64,000 bases of DNA from Streptomyces fumanus. GTDB lineage: Bacteria > Actinomycetota > Actinomycetes > Streptomycetales > Streptomycetaceae. Location: NCBI RefSeq assembly GCF_014655295.1, contig NZ_BNBI01000009.1, positions 62,001-126,000 on the forward strand. Reading direction: 5' to 3'. This document shows, piece after piece, positions 27,353 to 35,202 of the stretch. The notes under the pieces are model-generated. The model did not search any database. It saw nothing but the letters and a program-made list of their open reading frames with translations, and was not told the origin of the DNA. Every line of letters begins with the position of its first letter. Position 1 is the stretch's first letter. Made by a program: the position numbers and the translations under genes.

Positions 27353-27949
27353 ATGAACCAGCAGTACCCGCAGCAGCCGCCGCAGCCGCAGCCGCCGAAG
27401 AAGAACAGCACCGGGAAGATCGTCGGCCTGGGCTGCCTCGGCGTCGTCGCCCTGTTCGTGCTCATCGGCATCGTCGGGGCCGTGGCAGGCGGCGGCGACG
27501 GCGACGGCACGGACGGCAAGAACGACACGGCGGCGTCCGCCGGCGCCGCTCCGGGCGGCAAGGAGAAGCAGAAGGAGGAAGAGGAAGGGGAGGCGAAGCC
27601 GAAGACGGAGGCTCCGGACGAGGGACCGGTGAAGATCACCGCGAAGACGACGCCGTTCGCCAAGACCGTCCTCGCCGACGGCACCGGCTACACCAGCGTC
27701 CGCGTCACGATCACCAACAGCGGTGACGACACGATCGACGTCAACCCGCTGTACTTCACCATCACCGACACCGGCGGCACCAAGCACACCGCCGAGCTGG
27801 GCGTCGACGAGAACCAGATCGACACCGTGCACCTCGCCCCCGGCGAGAACACCACCGGCAGCGTCACCGGCAAGGGCACCTTCACCCCGGAGTACGTCAC
27901 CTACACCGACGGACTCCTCGGGGACCCGCTCCGCGTCGACGTGTCCTGA
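27353..27949 (+). CDS. membrane-anchored DUF4352-like protein
   Basis: 198 residues. Order: a Gln/Pro-rich cytoplasmic N-terminus (QQYPQQPPQPQPPKK), one membrane helix (about 22-47, KIVGLGCLGVVALFVLIGIVGAVAGG), a charged linker with a Lys/Glu run, and an exported beta-sandwich (about 92-197: ADGTGYTSVRVTITNSGDDTIDVNPLYFTITDTGG) typical of DUF4352/telokin-like modules. Function unknown. It follows the STAND gene on the same strand by 154 nt and might be co-expressed with it. Confidence 0.85.
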   Translation: MNQQYPQQPPQPQPPKKNSTGKIVGLGCLGVVALFVLIGIVGAVAGGGDGDGTDGKNDTAASAGAAPGGKEKQKEEEEGEAKPKTEAPDEGPVKITAKTTPFAKTVLADGTGYTSVRVTITNSGDDTIDVNPLYFTITDTGGTKHTAELGVDENQIDTVHLAPGENTTGSVTGKGTFTPEYVTYTDGLLGDPLRVDVS

Positions 27950-28020
27950 CCGCGACACGGGCCCCGTCTCAGGGGACCCGCGCCGCCGCCGCGAGCACCG
28001 GCCGGGACGGCAGGAGAGGC

Positions 28021-28039
28021 GGCCCGGTCAGGCCGGGCC
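28021..28039. terminator. possible terminator hairpin between convergent genes
   Basis: GGCCCGG-TCAGG-CCGGGCC forms a 7-bp GC stem between the DUF4352-like gene and the small membrane protein gene. There is no U-tract, as is common in Streptomyces. Confidence 0.4.
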
Positions 28040-28041
28040 GG

Positions 28042-28287
28042 TCACCGGGTCCGGCCCTGCCGGTCCTCCCGGCCCCCGCCGCCGGCCGGGGCGCCCGGGT
28101 CGGCGCCGGTCACGGCGCCCGCCTCGGGTTCCTCGGCCTCCTTGAAGTCGACCTTCGACATGTGCCGGTTCATCGACTTCATCAGGCCCCACACGGCCAC
28201 GGCCAGCACCGCGAAGACGATGAAACCGAGGACGCCGGGGGTGACCTTGTCCTCATCGACCTCGGCGAGGGTGACGAGGTGCGTCAT
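28042..28287 (-). CDS. small single-pass membrane protein next to mca
   Basis: 81 residues from the ATG at 28287 (MTHLVTLAEVDEDKVTPG...). ATGs at 28317 and 28326, the latter overlapping the mca stop, would add 10-13 residues. One membrane helix (VLGFIVFAVLAVAVWGLM) precedes a basic KSMNRHMSKVDF segment, then a Gly/Ala/Pro-rich tail. It lies directly downstream of mca and is likely cotranscribed. Similar small proteins sit beside mca in related genomes as I recall; the function is unknown. Confidence 0.75.
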   Translation of the reverse strand: MTHLVTLAEVDEDKVTPGVLGFIVFAVLAVAVWGLMKSMNRHMSKVDFKEAEEPEAGAVTGADPGAPAGGGGREDRQGRTR

Positions 28288-28318
28288 GGCCAGGCTTGCG
28301 CTCGCGCTTACGCTCATG

Positions 28319-29200
28319 TCAGGCATTGTCCCGGATGCCCGCGAAGAGGTCGTCCTCGGGGAGGGAGGTGTCCACGAGGGACTTCGCCAGCTCGTACTCC
28401 TCGGTCGGCCAGACCTCCTTCTGGAGGTCCATCGGCACCCGGAACCAGCCGCCGTCGGGGTCGATCTGCGTGGCGTGCGCGATCAGCGCCTTGTCGCGGA
28501 TCTCGAAGAAGTCGGCGCACGGCACGTGCGTGGTGAGTGTGCGCTCGGTGCGCTCGAACTCGTCCCAGCGCTTGAGCCAGTCCCCGTACGGCGACTCCAG
28601 GCCGCGGTCCAGCATCGCCTTGTGCAGCGCCTCGGTGCGGGGCCGGTTGAAGCCCTGGTTGTAGTACAGCTTCAGCGGCTGGTACGCCGGGCCGTACTCG
28701 GCCTCCGGGAACTTCTCGGTGTCCGCCGCGCCCTCGAACGCCACCATCGTGATCTTGTGGGTCATGATGTGGTCGGGGTGCGGGTAGCCGCCGTTCTCGT
28801 CGTAGGTGGTGATCACCTGCGGGCGGAACGAGCGGATCTTCTTCACCAGCTCACCGGCCGCCTTGTCCACGTCCTCCAGGGCGAAGCAGCCCTCGGGCAG
28901 CGGCGGCAGCGGGTCGCCCTCGGGCAGACCGGAGTCGACGAACCCGAGCCACTCCTGCTTGATCCCCAGGATCTCGCGGGCCTCGTCCATCTCCTTCTTG
29001 CGGACCTCGTGGATGTGCTCCTCGATATAGGCGTCGCCCTGGAGCTTGGGGTTGAGGATGGAGCCGCGCTCCCCGCCCGTGCACGTCACCACAAGCACGT
29101 CCACCCCCTCGGACACGTACTTCGCCATGGTGGCCGCGCCCTTGCTCGACTCGTCGTCGGGGTGGGCGTGGACGGCCATCAGTCGCAACTGGTCAGTCAA
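28319..29200 (-). CDS. mca: mycothiol S-conjugate amidase
   Basis: 293 residues. The LmbE/PIG-L zinc motif HAHPDDE (11-17) and PHPDHIMTH supply the metal ligands; GGERGSILNPKLQG is conserved in Mca rather than the deacetylase MshB. It cleaves mycothiol-toxin conjugates to a mercapturate and GlcN-inositol in the cytoplasm. The frame opens at a TTG (29200-29198), with GAGGA 9 nt upstream; no ATG or GTG gives the conserved N-terminus. The DUF4307 gene is divergent and greA follows it, a common actinobacterial neighbourhood. Confidence 0.95.
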   Translation of the reverse strand: MTDQLRLMAVHAHPDDESSKGAATMAKYVSEGVDVLVVTCTGGERGSILNPKLQGDAYIEEHIHEVRKKEMDEAREILGIKQEWLGFVDSGLPEGDPLPPLPEGCFALEDVDKAAGELVKKIRSFRPQVITTYDENGGYPHPDHIMTHKITMVAFEGAADTEKFPEAEYGPAYQPLKLYYNQGFNRPRTEALHKAMLDRGLESPYGDWLKRWDEFERTERTLTTHVPCADFFEIRDKALIAHATQIDPDGGWFRVPMDLQKEVWPTEEYELAKSLVDTSLPEDDLFAGIRDNA

Positions 29201-29257
29201 GACTCAATCCTCGAATAAGTCGGCGCCCCGGTGTCTGGCGGGGCGTTCGGCGGCTTC

Positions 29258-29263
29258 TATAGT
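29258..29263 (+). promoter_or_regulatory. -10 box for the DUF4307 gene
   Basis: TATAGT is nearly consensus and lies about 88 nt before the ATG at 29351. The -35 is weak. The transcript would have a leader of about 80 nt containing a CCCTTTCGGGACGTTCGTCCCG hairpin region near 29308-29329. Confidence 0.45.
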
Positions 29264-29350
29264 GACCGAATCGGGGGGCGAAAAATTCCGGAGCCCTCCC
29301 TCGGGGCCCCTTTCGGGACGTTCGTCCCGTCTCCTGCCGAGAGGACGATC

Positions 29351-29749
29351 ATGAGCACGGTCACCACACGACCGCCCGGGAGCCGCTACGGCCGCTCCTC
29401 GGACGAACGGGCCGACCGCACCCTCAAGATCGTCGGTGCCGTCCTCGGTGTCGCCCTGCTCGCGCTGATCGGCTGGTTCGGCTACCACTACGTCGGCCAG
29501 AACAAGATCAGCGGCGAGGTGATCAGCTTCGACACCGGTCAGGAGTCGGTGCGGGTCCATCTGGAGGTCCGCAAGGACGCCGGCGCCAGCGGCTACTGCA
29601 CCGTGCGCTCCCAGGCCGAGGACGGCAGCGAGGTCGGCCGGGCCGACTTCCGCTTCACCGGCGACGGCACCCGGATCGACAAGGTCGTCACCCTGCGCAC
29701 CAAGGCACCGGGCACCACGGCCGAACTGCTCGGCTGCCACGCGGACTGA
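29351..29749 (+). CDS. DUF4307 membrane protein
   Basis: 132 residues from the ATG at 29351, chosen over a longer frame because GAGGACGATC precedes it. Basic N-terminus, one membrane helix (about 27-48, TLKIVGAVLGVALLALIGWFGYHYV), then an external beta-rich domain with two Cys (SGYCTVR and LLGCHAD). The family is actinobacterial and regularly found between mca and greA; function unknown. Confidence 0.88.
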   Translation: MSTVTTRPPGSRYGRSSDERADRTLKIVGAVLGVALLALIGWFGYHYVGQNKISGEVISFDTGQESVRVHLEVRKDAGASGYCTVRSQAEDGSEVGRADFRFTGDGTRIDKVVTLRTKAPGTTAELLGCHAD

Positions 29750-29860
29750 CGCGCCGCCCCCTGGCGCCCCGCCGACCGGCGCCCCGCCGATCCATCGTCG
29801 CTGACCTGCGCGGATGTGATGTCGGTGGCTTATGTCCTCCCCCTTCGGCCGCGTAATTGT

Positions 29861-29866
29861 TAGGCT
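29861..29866 (+). promoter_or_regulatory. -10 box of greA
   Basis: TAGGCT matches the Streptomyces vegetative -10. The -35 is not clear. The predicted transcript start near 29873 gives a leader of about 75 nt. Confidence 0.45.
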
Positions 29867-29874
29867 CGTGGTTT

Positions 29875-29911
29875 CGCCCTTCCGTGAAGGAACATGCTTC
29901 TGGGTAGGGCG
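29875..29911 (+). promoter_or_regulatory. stem-loops in the greA 5' leader
   Basis: CGCCCT (29875-29880) pairs with AGGGCG (29906-29911), or alternatively CCTTC-CGT-GAAGG (29878-29890) forms a local hairpin. The two folds compete. Whether this regulates greA or only protects the mRNA cannot be told. Confidence 0.35.
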
Positions 29912-29946
29912 ATGCTTTGTATTCCCAGTACCGACGAGGAGCACCT

Positions 29947-30444
29947 GTGACCCAGACCAGCGAGAACGTCACCTGGCTGACCCAGGAGGCGTACAACAAG
30001 CTCAAGGAGGAGCTTGACTACCTTACTGGTCCTGCGCGCACGGAGATCTCTGCCAAGATCGCCGCGGCGCGCGAGGAGGGGGACCTGCGGGAGAACGGCG
30101 GGTACCACGCGGCCAAGGAGGAGCAGGGCAAGCAGGAACTCCGGGTCCGCCAGCTCACCCAGCTCCTGGAGACCGCCAAGGTGGGCGAGCCCCCGGCGGC
30201 CGACGGTGCCGTGGCCCCCGGCATGGTCGTCACGATCGCCTTCGACGGTGACGAGGACGACACGCTGACCTTCCTGCTCGCTTCCCGCGAGTACGCCAGC
30301 TCCGACATCGAGACCTACTCGCCGCAGTCCCCGCTGGGGACCGGTGTCATCGGCCACAAGGTCGGTGAGGACGCGGAGTACGAGCTGCCGAACGGCAAGA
30401 AGGCCCGGGTCAAGATCCTCAAGGCCGAGCCCTACAACGGCTGA
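29947..30444 (+). CDS. greA: transcription elongation factor GreA
   Basis: 165 residues, GTG start at 29947 after GAGGAG. The coiled-coil N-terminus carries the acidic tip (AAAREEGDLRENGGYHAAKEEQ) that enters the RNA polymerase secondary channel, and the C-terminal FKBP-like domain includes SPLGTGVIGHKVGE. It stimulates transcript cleavage in stalled complexes. The gene ends before a strong bidirectional terminator. Confidence 0.97.
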   Translation: MTQTSENVTWLTQEAYNKLKEELDYLTGPARTEISAKIAAAREEGDLRENGGYHAAKEEQGKQELRVRQLTQLLETAKVGEPPAADGAVAPGMVVTIAFDGDEDDTLTFLLASREYASSDIETYSPQSPLGTGVIGHKVGEDAEYELPNGKKARVKILKAEPYNG

Positions 30445-30490
30445 CGGGTCCGCGGGCGGCCGGCCGACCGGCCGGCCGCCTCCGGCCCCC

Positions 30491-30532
30491 TGACGAAGCC
30501 CCCGGCGCCCCGTGCCGCCGGGGGCTTCGTCA
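30491..30532. terminator. strong bidirectional terminator between greA and the exporter permease
   Basis: A perfect 15-bp stem: TGACGAAGCCCCCGG at 30491-30505 pairs with 30518-30532 around a 12-nt loop. The right arm contains the TGA stop of the minus-strand permease gene. A second hairpin (GGCGGCCGGCC/GGCCGGCCGCC, 30455-30480) sits between greA and this stem. Confidence 0.88.
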
Positions 30533-31330
30533 TGCGGTCGCCGAGCGGTACTTGCGCACCGCGAGCGTCCTGAATATCAGCAGGATCAGCACCGACCAGA
30601 TCAGCGAGGCCCACACGGGGTGCTGCATGGGCCAGGCGTCGGACGCCTCGAAGCCCGGTGGCAGGTTCCCGAACAGCTCGCGGCACGCCTGCACGGTCGC
30701 GCTGAACGGGTTCCACTCCGCGATGTGCCGAAGGAAGGCCGGCATCTGGTTGGCATCCACGAAGGCGTTGGAGATGAACGTCAGCGGGAACAGCCAGATC
30801 AGACCGCCCGAGGTCGCCGCCTCCGGAGTGCGCACCGACAGGCCGATCAGCGCGCCGATCCACGAGAACGCGTACCCCAGGAGCAGCAGCAGGCCGAATC
30901 CGGCGAGCACCTTGCCGAGATTCTCGTGGGTGCGCCAGCCGACGAGGACGGCGACGATCGCGAGCACCAGCAGGGTCAGCGCCGTCTGCACCAGGTCGGC
31001 GAGGGTGCGTCCGGTCAGGACCGCGCCGCGCGCCATGGGCAGGGAGCGGAACCGGTCGATGAGGCCCTTGTGCATGTCGTCGGCGATGCCCGCCCCCGCG
31101 CCGGCCGTGGCGAAGGTGACCGTCTGGGCGAAGATGCCGGCCATCAGGAACTCGCGGTACGCCTGGGTGGAGCTGGAGGAACCGACCTGGATCGAGCCGC
31201 CGAACACATAGGTGAACAGCACCACGAACATGATGGGCTGGATCAGCCCGAAGATCAGCATCTCGGGGATGCGGGCCATCCGGATCAGGTTCCGGTGGGC
31301 GATGACCAGGGAGTCGGTGGTGGCGCTCAC
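30530..31330 (-). CDS. ABC-2 type permease (DrrB-like)
   Basis: 266 residues with six hydrophobic segments and the DrrB/ABC-2 pattern (RNLIRMARIPEMLIFGLIQPIMFVVLF, RFRSLPMARGAVLTGRTLADL, GLIWLFPLTFISNAFV). It forms an exporter with the upstream ATPase, whose stop overlaps this GTG start (GTGA). It is likely a drug or lipid exporter of the daunorubicin-resistance type; the substrate is unknown. Its stop codon lies in the shared terminator stem. Confidence 0.92.
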   Translation of the reverse strand: MSATTDSLVIAHRNLIRMARIPEMLIFGLIQPIMFVVLFTYVFGGSIQVGSSSSTQAYREFLMAGIFAQTVTFATAGAGAGIADDMHKGLIDRFRSLPMARGAVLTGRTLADLVQTALTLLVLAIVAVLVGWRTHENLGKVLAGFGLLLLLGYAFSWIGALIGLSVRTPEAATSGGLIWLFPLTFISNAFVDANQMPAFLRHIAEWNPFSATVQACRELFGNLPPGFEASDAWPMQHPVWASLIWSVLILLIFRTLAVRKYRSATA

Positions 31331-32433
31331 TTGGTCGTCTCCTTCCCGGTCGTGTCGGTGGTCTCGGGGCCGGTCTGTGTCCCGGTGCCGGTGCCGGTGC
31401 CGGTGTTTGCGTCGGTGCCGGTGTTGGCGTCGGTCCCGGTGCCGGTCTCAGTGCCGGTGTCGGTTCCGGTTCCGGATCCGGTTTCCGTGGCGGTCTCGGC
31501 CAGGTGGCCGGTGAGGGAGATGAAGACGTCGTCGAGGGTGGGGCGGCGCAGGCCGATGTCGTCGATCTCTATGCCGCGGGTGTCGAGCTCGCGGATCACC
31601 TCGGCGAGCAGCTTGGCGCCGCCGGTCACGGGGACGGTGAGCTTGCGCATGTGCTCCTCGACCGTGGTCTCGCCCTTGCCGAAGCCGCGCAGCACCTCCG
31701 CGGCGGTGGCCAGGTGCTCCCGGTCATGGACCACGACCTCGACGCGCTCGCCGCCGGTGCGGGCCTTGAGCTGGTCGGAGGTGCCCTGGGCGATGACCCG
31801 GCCGTGGTCCACGACCGCGATGTCGTGCGCGAGGTGGTCGGCCTCTTCCAGGTACTGCGTGGTGAGCAGAAGGGTGGTGCCGCCGGAGACCAGGTCCTTG
31901 ATGACCTCCCACAACTGCTGGCGGTTGCGCGGGTCCAGGCCGGTGGTCGGCTCGTCCATGAACATCACGGGCGGCGAGACGACCAGCGCCGCGGCGAGGT
32001 CGAGCCGGCGGCGCATGCCGCCGGAGTACGTCTTGGCGGGGCGGTCGGCGGCGTCGGTGAGATGGAACTGCTCCAGTAACTCGGCCGCCCGCCGCTTCGC
32101 CGCGCCGGCCCGCATCTGGTAGAGCCGGCCGACCATCTGGAGGTTCTCCCGGCCGGTCAGGTACTCGTCGACCGCCGCGAACTGGCCGGACAGGCCGATG
32201 GAGCGGCGGACGGCGTCCGGCTCCTTGACCACGTCCAGGCCCGCGACGACCGCCTTGCCGCGGTCGGGGCGCAGCAGGGTGGTCAGACAGCGGACGGCGG
32301 TGGTCTTCCCCGCGCCGTTCGGCCCGAGCAGACCGAGGACCGTGCCCTCGGGGACATCGAGGTCGACGCCGTCCAGAGCCCTTACGTCGCCGAAGGTCTT
32401 CACCAGACCTTCGGCGTAGATGGCGCCTGGCAT
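31327..32433 (-). CDS. ABC exporter ATPase (DrrA-like) with Thr/Gly repeat tail
   Basis: 368 residues from the ATG at 32433-32431 after GGAGA. Walker A GPNGAGKTT, signature YSGGMRRRLDLA, Walker B VMFMDEPTTGLD, and the DrrA-type C-terminal domain (GIEIDDIGLRRPTLDDVFISLTGH). After residue about 313 comes a tail of some 55 residues, mostly Thr-Gly, Thr-Asp and Thr-Glu dipeptides with TDANTG repeated, encoded by short direct repeats (GGTGCCGGT-type) at 31371-31500; this tail is absent from typical family members. One TTA codon (32079-32077) suggests bldA dependence. Confidence 0.92.
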   Translation of the reverse strand: MPGAIYAEGLVKTFGDVRALDGVDLDVPEGTVLGLLGPNGAGKTTAVRCLTTLLRPDRGKAVVAGLDVVKEPDAVRRSIGLSGQFAAVDEYLTGRENLQMVGRLYQMRAGAAKRRAAELLEQFHLTDAADRPAKTYSGGMRRRLDLAAALVVSPPVMFMDEPTTGLDPRNRQQLWEVIKDLVSGGTTLLLTTQYLEEADHLAHDIAVVDHGRVIAQGTSDQLKARTGGERVEVVVHDREHLATAAEVLRGFGKGETTVEEHMRKLTVPVTGGAKLLAEVIRELDTRGIEIDDIGLRRPTLDDVFISLTGHLAETATETGSGTGTDTGTETGTGTDANTGTDANTGTGTGTGTQTGPETTDTTGKETTK

Positions 32434-32536
32434 ATGAATCTCCACGTCTTCGGGGATTTCTTGGAAAAGCCTAGGTTCGCGGTGTCCGTCCCGCTCGCTC
32501 CGTAGGACGGGCCCGCCGTGCGGTGACGCTCGACAC

Positions 32537-32565
32537 ACCATAACGCGATGTATCGCGTGTCACAA
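32537..32565 (-). promoter_or_regulatory. promoter of the DrrAB-like exporter with a palindrome in the spacer
   Basis: On the minus strand: -35 TTGTGA (32565-32560), a 17-bp spacer, -10 TATGGT (32542-32537). The spacer contains ACGCGAT-AC-ATCGCGT (32543-32558), a perfect inverted repeat with 7-bp arms. A regulator bound there would cover the promoter. No TetR or PadR gene is adjacent; the MarR gene lies beyond the threonine dehydratase gene. Confidence 0.7.
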
Positions 32566-32639
32566 CGAACTTCCTCGAACGAGTGACGCCGTAGCCCCTG
32601 ACCCGCGGCGCGGCACCGCCGGTCCGCGCCCGGGAGCGC

Positions 32640-33869
32640 CTAGCGCATGACCGTGTAGCCCGCGTCCCGCAGGGCCCGGCCGACCTCGACGCAGTGCTCG
32701 GGGCCCTTCGTCTCCAGGTGCAGCTCGACCTCCGCCTCCGTGAGCCCGAGCCGTGGGTCGGTCCGCACGTGGCTCACATCCAGCACGTTAGCGTCGACCA
32801 CTGACAACACTCCGAGGAGCGTGGCGAGGGCGCCCGGCCGGTCCGTGAGCCGCAGCCGTACGGCCAGGTAGCGGCCCTGCGCGGCCATGCCGTGCCGCAG
32901 CACGCCCTGCATCAGCACCGGGTCCACGTTGCCCCCGGACAGCACCGCCACCACCGGCCCCGCGAAGGCGCCGGGCTCGGCCAGCAGCGCCGCGACGGGG
33001 CTGGCCCCGGCCGGTTCCACCACCAGCTTGGCCCGCTCCAGGCAGAGCAGCAGCGCCGCGGACAACTGGTCCTCGCTGACCGTGCGGACCTCGTCGACCA
33101 GGGCGCCGACGATCCCGAACGGCACATCGCCGGGCCGCCCCACCCGGATGCCGTCGGCCATCGTCGCGGGCCGCTCCACCGAGACGGGCCGCCCGGCCGC
33201 CAGCGACGGCGGGTAGGCCGCGGCGCCCTCCGCCTGCACGCCCACGACCCGCACGTCCGGCCGCAGCGCCTTCACCGCGACCGCGATCCCGGCCGCCAGC
33301 CCCCCGCCGCCGACGCCCACCACGATCGTGCGGACCTCGGGGCACTGCTCCAGGATCTCCAGGCCGACGGTGCCCTGCCCCGCGATCACGTCCGCGTGGT
33401 CGAAGGGGTGGATGAACACCGCGCCGGTCCGCCGCGCGTACTCCTGCGCGGCGGCCAGCGTCTCGTCCACGACCTGTCCGTGCAGACGCACCTCGGCGCC
33501 GTACTCCCGGGTCGCGCTGATCTTGGGCAGCGGGGCGCCCTGCGGCATGAACACCGTCGCCCGCACGCCGAGCAGCGACGACGCCAGCGCCACGCCCTGG
33601 GCGTGGTTGCCCGCGCTGGCGGCGACCACGCCGGCGGCCCGCTCCTCCGGCAGCAGCCCGGCGATCCGCACATAGGCGCCGCGCAGCTTGAACGAGCCCG
33701 TCCGCTGGAGGTTCTCGCACTTGAGGTGCACCGGGGCGCCGACCAGAGCGGACAGGTGCCTGCTCCCCTCCATGGCGGTCACCCGCGCCACGCCCGAGAG
33801 CATCTTCTGGGCCCCCCGCACGTCGTCGAGGGTGACGGACCGCAAGGAGTCAGCCGTGCTGTAGCTCAT
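32640..33869 (-). CDS. ilvA: threonine dehydratase with C-terminal ACT domain
   Basis: 409 residues from the ATG at 33869. Catalytic domain: KCENLQRTGSFKLRGAY (PLP lysine in SFKLRGA), SAGNHAQGVA and GVGGGGLAAG for phosphate binding. The C-terminal 75 residues (YLAVRLRLTDRPGALATLLGVLSVVDANVLDVSHVRTD) are a single ACT domain, as in the shorter, often catabolic TdcB/IlvA type. It deaminates threonine to 2-oxobutyrate. It is divergent from a MarR gene across 144 bp. Confidence 0.93.
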   Translation of the reverse strand: MSYSTADSLRSVTLDDVRGAQKMLSGVARVTAMEGSRHLSALVGAPVHLKCENLQRTGSFKLRGAYVRIAGLLPEERAAGVVAASAGNHAQGVALASSLLGVRATVFMPQGAPLPKISATREYGAEVRLHGQVVDETLAAAQEYARRTGAVFIHPFDHADVIAGQGTVGLEILEQCPEVRTIVVGVGGGGLAAGIAVAVKALRPDVRVVGVQAEGAAAYPPSLAAGRPVSVERPATMADGIRVGRPGDVPFGIVGALVDEVRTVSEDQLSAALLLCLERAKLVVEPAGASPVAALLAEPGAFAGPVVAVLSGGNVDPVLMQGVLRHGMAAQGRYLAVRLRLTDRPGALATLLGVLSVVDANVLDVSHVRTDPRLGLTEAEVELHLETKGPEHCVEVGRALRDAGYTVMR

Positions 33870-34013
33870 GACACCAGCATCGCAGTTCACGGCGGGCGGC
33901 GGCCGTGGCGACCAACGTACGGGATCGGCTTTGCGCAGCGCCGGTACGCCCCGCCCCCGGGCCGCGTACCCTGTCCCCCAACCAGCAGCCCTCCACGAAG
34001 TGAGCCTCCGGCC

Positions 34014-34535
34014 ATGCCCACAACACCTGAAATGTCGATGGACATGACGACCGCCGGTGAACCCGGTCTCCTCGACACGCTCCAGCACGAGGTGGCGGTG
34101 TTCGCCCGCCGTGCCGAACAGACCCGGCTCGGCGGCGTCGGGCAGGTGCGCAACTCCATGGACCGCGCCGCGTATCTGCTGCTCAACCGCCTCGACAAGG
34201 AGGGCCCGATGGGCGTCAAGGCCCTCGCCGCGAGCATGGGCATCGACTCCTCGACGGTCACCCGGCAGGTCGCCCCGCTCGTTGACACCGGACTGGTCAA
34301 GCGGACTTCGCACCCCGAGGACGGGCGGGCCGTCGTACTGCAACTGTCCCCGCGCGGGGTGGCGCGCCTGGAGGAGGTGCGCTCCTCCCGGCGTCAGTTG
34401 ATGGCCGAGCTGACCCACGACTGGGCGCCGGAGGAGCGCGAGGTGTTCTGCGCGCTCCTCACGCGCTTCAACGGCGCCCTGTCCGCCCGTATGGCCCCGC
34501 AGGGGGCCGGCCCGGACGGGTCGTCCGCCTCCTGA
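34014..34535 (+). CDS. MarR-family transcriptional regulator
   Basis: 173 residues. The winged helix-turn-helix is visible as GPMGVKALAASMGIDSSTVTRQVAPLVDTGLVKRTSHPEDGRAVVLQLSPRG, with flanking dimerisation helices. The ATG at 34014 has a weak ribosome site; a methionine seven residues in is an alternative. A TACCCT -10-like box lies at 33968-33973. Divergence from the threonine dehydratase gene suggests, but does not prove, that it controls that gene. Confidence 0.9.
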   Translation: MPTTPEMSMDMTTAGEPGLLDTLQHEVAVFARRAEQTRLGGVGQVRNSMDRAAYLLLNRLDKEGPMGVKALAASMGIDSSTVTRQVAPLVDTGLVKRTSHPEDGRAVVLQLSPRGVARLEEVRSSRRQLMAELTHDWAPEEREVFCALLTRFNGALSARMAPQGAGPDGSSAS

Positions 34536-34663
34536 GCCCCCGCTCCCCCGCCGTCTTCCCCGCGCACGCACGCGTGCGTACTGATGTTCTCCCGGCCCTT
34601 GACCCGTGACGGCCCCTGGCCTCATATGAGAACGGGCGGGATCGCCTTCACGCGGGAGGCGCG

Positions 34664-35173
34664 GTGCGCGGACGGCAGGCGTCGCGGGAGGCCCGCCGGG
34701 CCCGGGAGTTCGAGGCGTTCGTCGCGGGCGCGGCAGGGCGGCTGCTGCATGCCGCCACCCTGCTCACGGCCGAGGCGCGGAACGACAACCCGCGCGCGCG
34801 GCGGCTGCTCACGCTCTCCCTCGCCCACACCTACGCCGGATGGGACCGGCTGCGCGGCGAGGACCCGTACGACCGTGCCCGCCGGTACCTGGCCACCCGT
34901 TTCGCCCGCGAGGTCTGGCAGCGCCGGGGCGGCTTCGGACGCCCCCGGCACCGGCCCGCCGGTCCGCTGGCCGCGCTCGCCCCGCAGGAGCGCCTGATCG
35001 TGGTCCTGCGGCTGTACGAGGGGGTCGCCGAGGAGCAGGCGGCGGCGCTGCTGGGGCTGACCCCGGAGCGGGTCAGGGCGGTCTGCGACCGCGCCGTCGC
35101 ACTCCTTCTCCACCCGCCGCCGGCCCCGGTAGCGGCGCCCACGCGCGCGTGGGGCGCGGTGTCGGAAAGCTGA
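34664..35173 (+). CDS. RNA polymerase sigma-factor-like protein
   Basis: 169 residues from the GTG at 34664 after GGGAGGC. The C-terminal part resembles sigma region 4 (LAPQERLIVVLRLYEGVAEEQAAALLGLTPERVRAVCDRAVALL). The N-terminal half is short and diverged from sigma region 2, keeping only a helical FEAFVAGAAGRLLHAATLLT segment. It may be a minor ECF-like sigma or a degenerate relative. The small membrane protein gene follows after 29 nt. Confidence 0.7.
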   Translation: MRGRQASREARRAREFEAFVAGAAGRLLHAATLLTAEARNDNPRARRLLTLSLAHTYAGWDRLRGEDPYDRARRYLATRFAREVWQRRGGFGRPRHRPAGPLAALAPQERLIVVLRLYEGVAEEQAAALLGLTPERVRAVCDRAVALLLHPPPAPVAAPTRAWGAVSES

Positions 35174-35202
35174 CCGGACCGGGGCGGGGCGGGGAGGCGG
35201 AT

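Noticed and set aside
32892..34535. 547-residue frame that would fuse an N-terminal extension to the MarR protein
   Set aside because: The first 370 residues are antisense to threonine dehydratase; MarR proteins are about 170 residues and a suitable ATG exists at 34014.
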